Assembly (NCBI RefSeq): GCF_026151205.1
Contig: NC_087078.1
Location: 434,001-498,000 of the forward strand
DNA: 64,000 nt
Source of the DNA: Bolinopsis microptera
Lineage: Eukaryota; Ctenophora; Tentaculata; Lobata; Bolinopsidae
Reading direction: 5' to 3'
The notes beneath the pieces were generated by a model. That model was not told the DNA's origin. It was given only the letters and a program-made list of their open reading frames with translations, and did no database searches. How positions within the stretch are numbered: position 1 is the stretch's first letter; each line of letters starts with the position of its first letter. The position numbers and the translations under genes are program-made. Shown here in pieces: positions 61,690-64,000 of this stretch.

Positions 61690-61745
61690 CATTGAAAATT
61701 GATGTCGTACTGGCCTCGTCGAAATTTGAATGGCACTAAAAGGAA
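61690..61745 (-). pseudogene. Possible second Pif1-helicase relic
   Basis: Minus-strand reading LLVPFKFRRGQYDINF resembles the segment (TIPFKFQRTQYPVRLAY) just before helicase motif V in the relic at 62275-62655. What follows does not match. Weak, based on one short motif. Confidence 0.3.
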
Positions 61746-62274
61746 TGTGCTCCTCGAGCCCCCCCCCCCCCCCCCCAACCAAATGTTTATTAAATTCGTA
61801 TCAAAGTCTGACGCTGCTGCTAACTCTGGCGCAAACTCTGGTGCAAACTTAAATAGTCTCAAACATAAAAATAAAATGTAAATCTCATCCATGCATTTTT
61901 GGTTCTGTGATATATATAAATCTATTTATAATACTCAGCCCAATAGTTACTATAGGCTTTCAAAACAGAAATGAAGCAGGAATTGCAATTCCCCTTTTAT
62001 CAAAATCTATTTCTGAAAGCCAAGGATCTACACCAGTCCCAACTTATAGCTCAGTTATGCGGTACAGTAATATCTTAATATGATACAAAATATGTTTTGG
62101 GACGTTACATCTCAACTGTTTATTGCTAAATTAATGAGAGTAACTGGCAAAAAGCAACTGTCAGCTCTCATTTCATGAGCTAAAAGTGATAAAGAGAGAA
62201 GCTATTTAACCTCAAATACAACGTTAACTGTAACTGCCTGCTTTTCGGTTGTGTATTAAAATAAAGTATTTTTT

Positions 62275-62655
62275 AATTGCAGATAAATGTCTTCAAAACA
62301 TTTCCCCCTCGAAAAGCCTACATACAGTTGGCCATGCGCGAACACGGGTTGAATACAGTCCTACTTTGTTGAATGTTTGGCCTTGGCTCTTATTAATTGT
62401 CATGCAGTACGCCAGGCGGACCGGATACTGGGTCCGTTGGAACTTGAACGGTATTGTTATATCAGACGTGATCAGTTTCACGCGGGGTATCAATACTTGA
62501 CGTCCTATTGAAGCCTCATATCCGGATATTATTTCCGCTGCTATGCACCTATCGCCATATGCCTAACAATAAGCCTTGTGCCATTACATAGACCGTTCTT
62601 CAAATCCAAATTCCTTAGAAGCATGATTGGGCACCCATTTTTAGCTCAAGTTCAT
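62275..62655 (-). pseudogene. Helitron/Pif1-like helicase C-terminal fragment, frameshifted
   Basis: Reading the minus strand across frames gives [30 protein letters not shown], then (after a shift) QVLIPRVKLITSDITIPF, YPVRLAYCMTINKSQGQTF and (after another shift) VFAHGQLYVGFSR. These match the order of late motifs of Pif1-family superfamily 1 helicases: TINKSQGQT (motif V) and LYVALSR-like (motif VI), as carried by Helitron transposons. At least two frameshifts and an internal stop make it inactive. The Rep domain and N-terminal helicase motifs were not found in the window. Confidence 0.85.
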
Positions 62656-62674
62656 GCAAAGGGGAAAAAATTTG

Positions 62675-62725
62675 ACCTCTATACGGCCACTATACGGCCT
62701 CTATACGGCCTCTATATGGCCTTTT
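62675..62725. repeat. cggcctctata array, small block
   Basis: Four units following aaaaatttgacctctatacg, directly beyond the helicase relic. Confidence 0.8.
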
Positions 62726-62899
62726 GCAAATCACGTGATACCACCACTGGTGACCTGGTGACGTGACACACTGTGTGAGCTTGGATCACGCACAAGGCTA
62801 TGGAGATAGAAATGTGTATTTAATCATTTATCTTATTGTAATTGTGTATTGACTGGGATTTATTATTACTATTCTAAATAAACCGAACTTCAATATCGG

Positions 62900-63225
62900 G
62901 AAAATGGGCGATTAGGTTTGGCCTCTATACGGCCACTTTACGGCCTCAATATGGCCTCTATATGGCCTTTATATGGCCTTTATACAGCCTCTATACGGCC
63001 ACTATACGGCCTCTATACGGCCTTTATGCGGCCACTATACGGCCTCTAAACGGCCTTTGTACGGCCACTATACGGCCACTTAAAAGATTAATTACATGGC
63101 CTTTACACGGCCTCTAAACGGCCACACAAAAAATCTAATCTATGGCCTCCATGCGGCCTGTATATGGCCTCTATATGGCCTCTATATGGCCTCTATACAG
63201 CCTCTATACGGCCTCTAAACATCAT
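62900..63225. repeat. cggcctctata array, block 2
   Basis: Leader gggcgattaggtttggcc, then about 25 degenerate units interrupted by short AT-rich inserts (near 63085 and 63125). Confidence 0.9.
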
Positions 63226-63312
63226 ATAACCATTATATGATCATCATAATATGGCCACTAAGCAAGTTAACACCTAACAAATGACCGCTTCCAGTTTACC
63301 GATATTTAGGGA

Positions 63313-63535
63313 AAATGGGCGATTAGGTTTGGCCTCTATATGGCCTCTATACGGCCTCTATATAGCCTCTATACGGCCACTATATGGCCCCTACACGAAC
63401 ACTATACGGCTATACGGCCTTAATACGGCGTCTATACGGCCTTTATACGGCCACTATACGGTCTTTATACGCCTATACGGCCACTATACGGCCACTATAC
63501 GGCCTTTAAATGGCCTTTATACGGCCTCTAAGCTC
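63313..63535. repeat. cggcctctata array, block 3
   Basis: Same leader (gggcgattaggtttggcc), then about 18 units. The ORFs reading IRPLYGLYTAS are artefacts of the repeat. Confidence 0.9.
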
Positions 63536-63539
63536 TTAA

Positions 63540-64000
63540 ATTCATAAATAATGCCAATCAAGAAAACAACAATTTCAAGAAAACAACAATTTTATTTAGT
63601 ATCAATTAAAGCAGACAAAAATATATTTTATATATATATAACTAGCACGAACTTTAGATCAGATATCTTAGGGGACTTGGAGTAACAAGAGATTGACTAG
63701 AAGGTATATACCTTTTACAAAGATACGTCGAGAAGAATCCAGGGTGATACAGGATCGGAGAGTGCAGACCAAAAGTTTACGCACCCACCTTTGCCTCCTG
63801 AGTTCTTGGTTGGATAGAAAATAGAAATTTATGCAAACTTGGTCGTTTATACTCCAAGTCCCTTTCTTAAAAGAATTAGTATTAACTATGTCTAGAGTTA
63901 GCTTCGTTCAATAATAACAATATCAATATAATCAATATCAATACCAGATAAACCTACCGAATAAATTATTAAATATCAATCAATTAATTCATTCCGATAG
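63540..64000. other. AT-rich window end, nothing recognised
   Basis: Contains a (ta)n tract near 63630 and caatatcaat repeats near 63920-63980. No gene or RNA seen. Confidence 0.5.

Overview
The window is animal (metazoan) genomic DNA. Genes have many short exons with GT-AG introns. Four gene families can be recognised: alpha-tubulin, a formin, an integrin beta subunit, and a secreted frizzled-related-like Wnt antagonist. Two further genes look like neuropeptide precursors. The phylum cannot be fixed from the sequence alone. Compact genes, nested intronic genes and unfamiliar FFFKP-type peptides would suit a non-bilaterian such as a ctenophore, but that is a guess.

Layout. 132-14420 (+): the FH2 domain and C-terminus of a Daam/Diaphanous-like formin, 14 exons, whose 5' part lies before the window. 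Its second visible intron (448-8875) holds three complete nested genes: neuropeptide precursor 1 (1733-1049, -), alpha-tubulin (5414-3167, -) and neuropeptide precursor 2 (6372-6875, +). 14421-17256 is intergenic, with a 9-bp satellite and a G-tailed inverted-repeat element. 17257-41944 (+) is a full integrin beta gene of about 22 exons, with an alternative last exon at 36370-36519. 41945-46477 is intergenic, with two satellites and promoter-like E-box/CCAAT clusters. 46478-59376 (+) is a secreted protein of nine exons with the unusual order frizzled CRD, two LDL-receptor class A modules, netrin-like (NTR) domain. 59377-64000 is intergenic, with satellites and a decayed Helitron/Pif1 helicase.

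The most striking signal is in the introns. Many tandem arrays are built from exon-intron boundaries: the repeat unit contains the end of an exon with its GT donor, or the AG acceptor with the start of the next exon. Integrin exon 2 donor is repeated 82 times (30 bp each), exon 8 acceptor about 39 times, exon 8 donor 7 times and exon 11 acceptor 76 times (65 bp). Exon 4 and exon 5 acceptors of the frizzled-related gene are repeated about 17 and 40 times. Several formin acceptors are repeated 2 to 4 times.

A second pervasive feature is a 14-bp palindrome, GTTACCATGGTAAC and variants, which fits the RFX-factor X-box consensus. It occurs in most introns and arrays, next to CArG (SRF-type) boxes, and inside the coding region of neuropeptide precursor 1, where a duplication of it breaks the reading frame.

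The integrin model needs one extra base at each of two places (an A run at 17677-17681 and a G run near 32806). Homopolymer errors in the assembly are the simplest explanation. Exon boundaries were read by eye from splice consensus, phase and family similarity; no search or transcript data were available.
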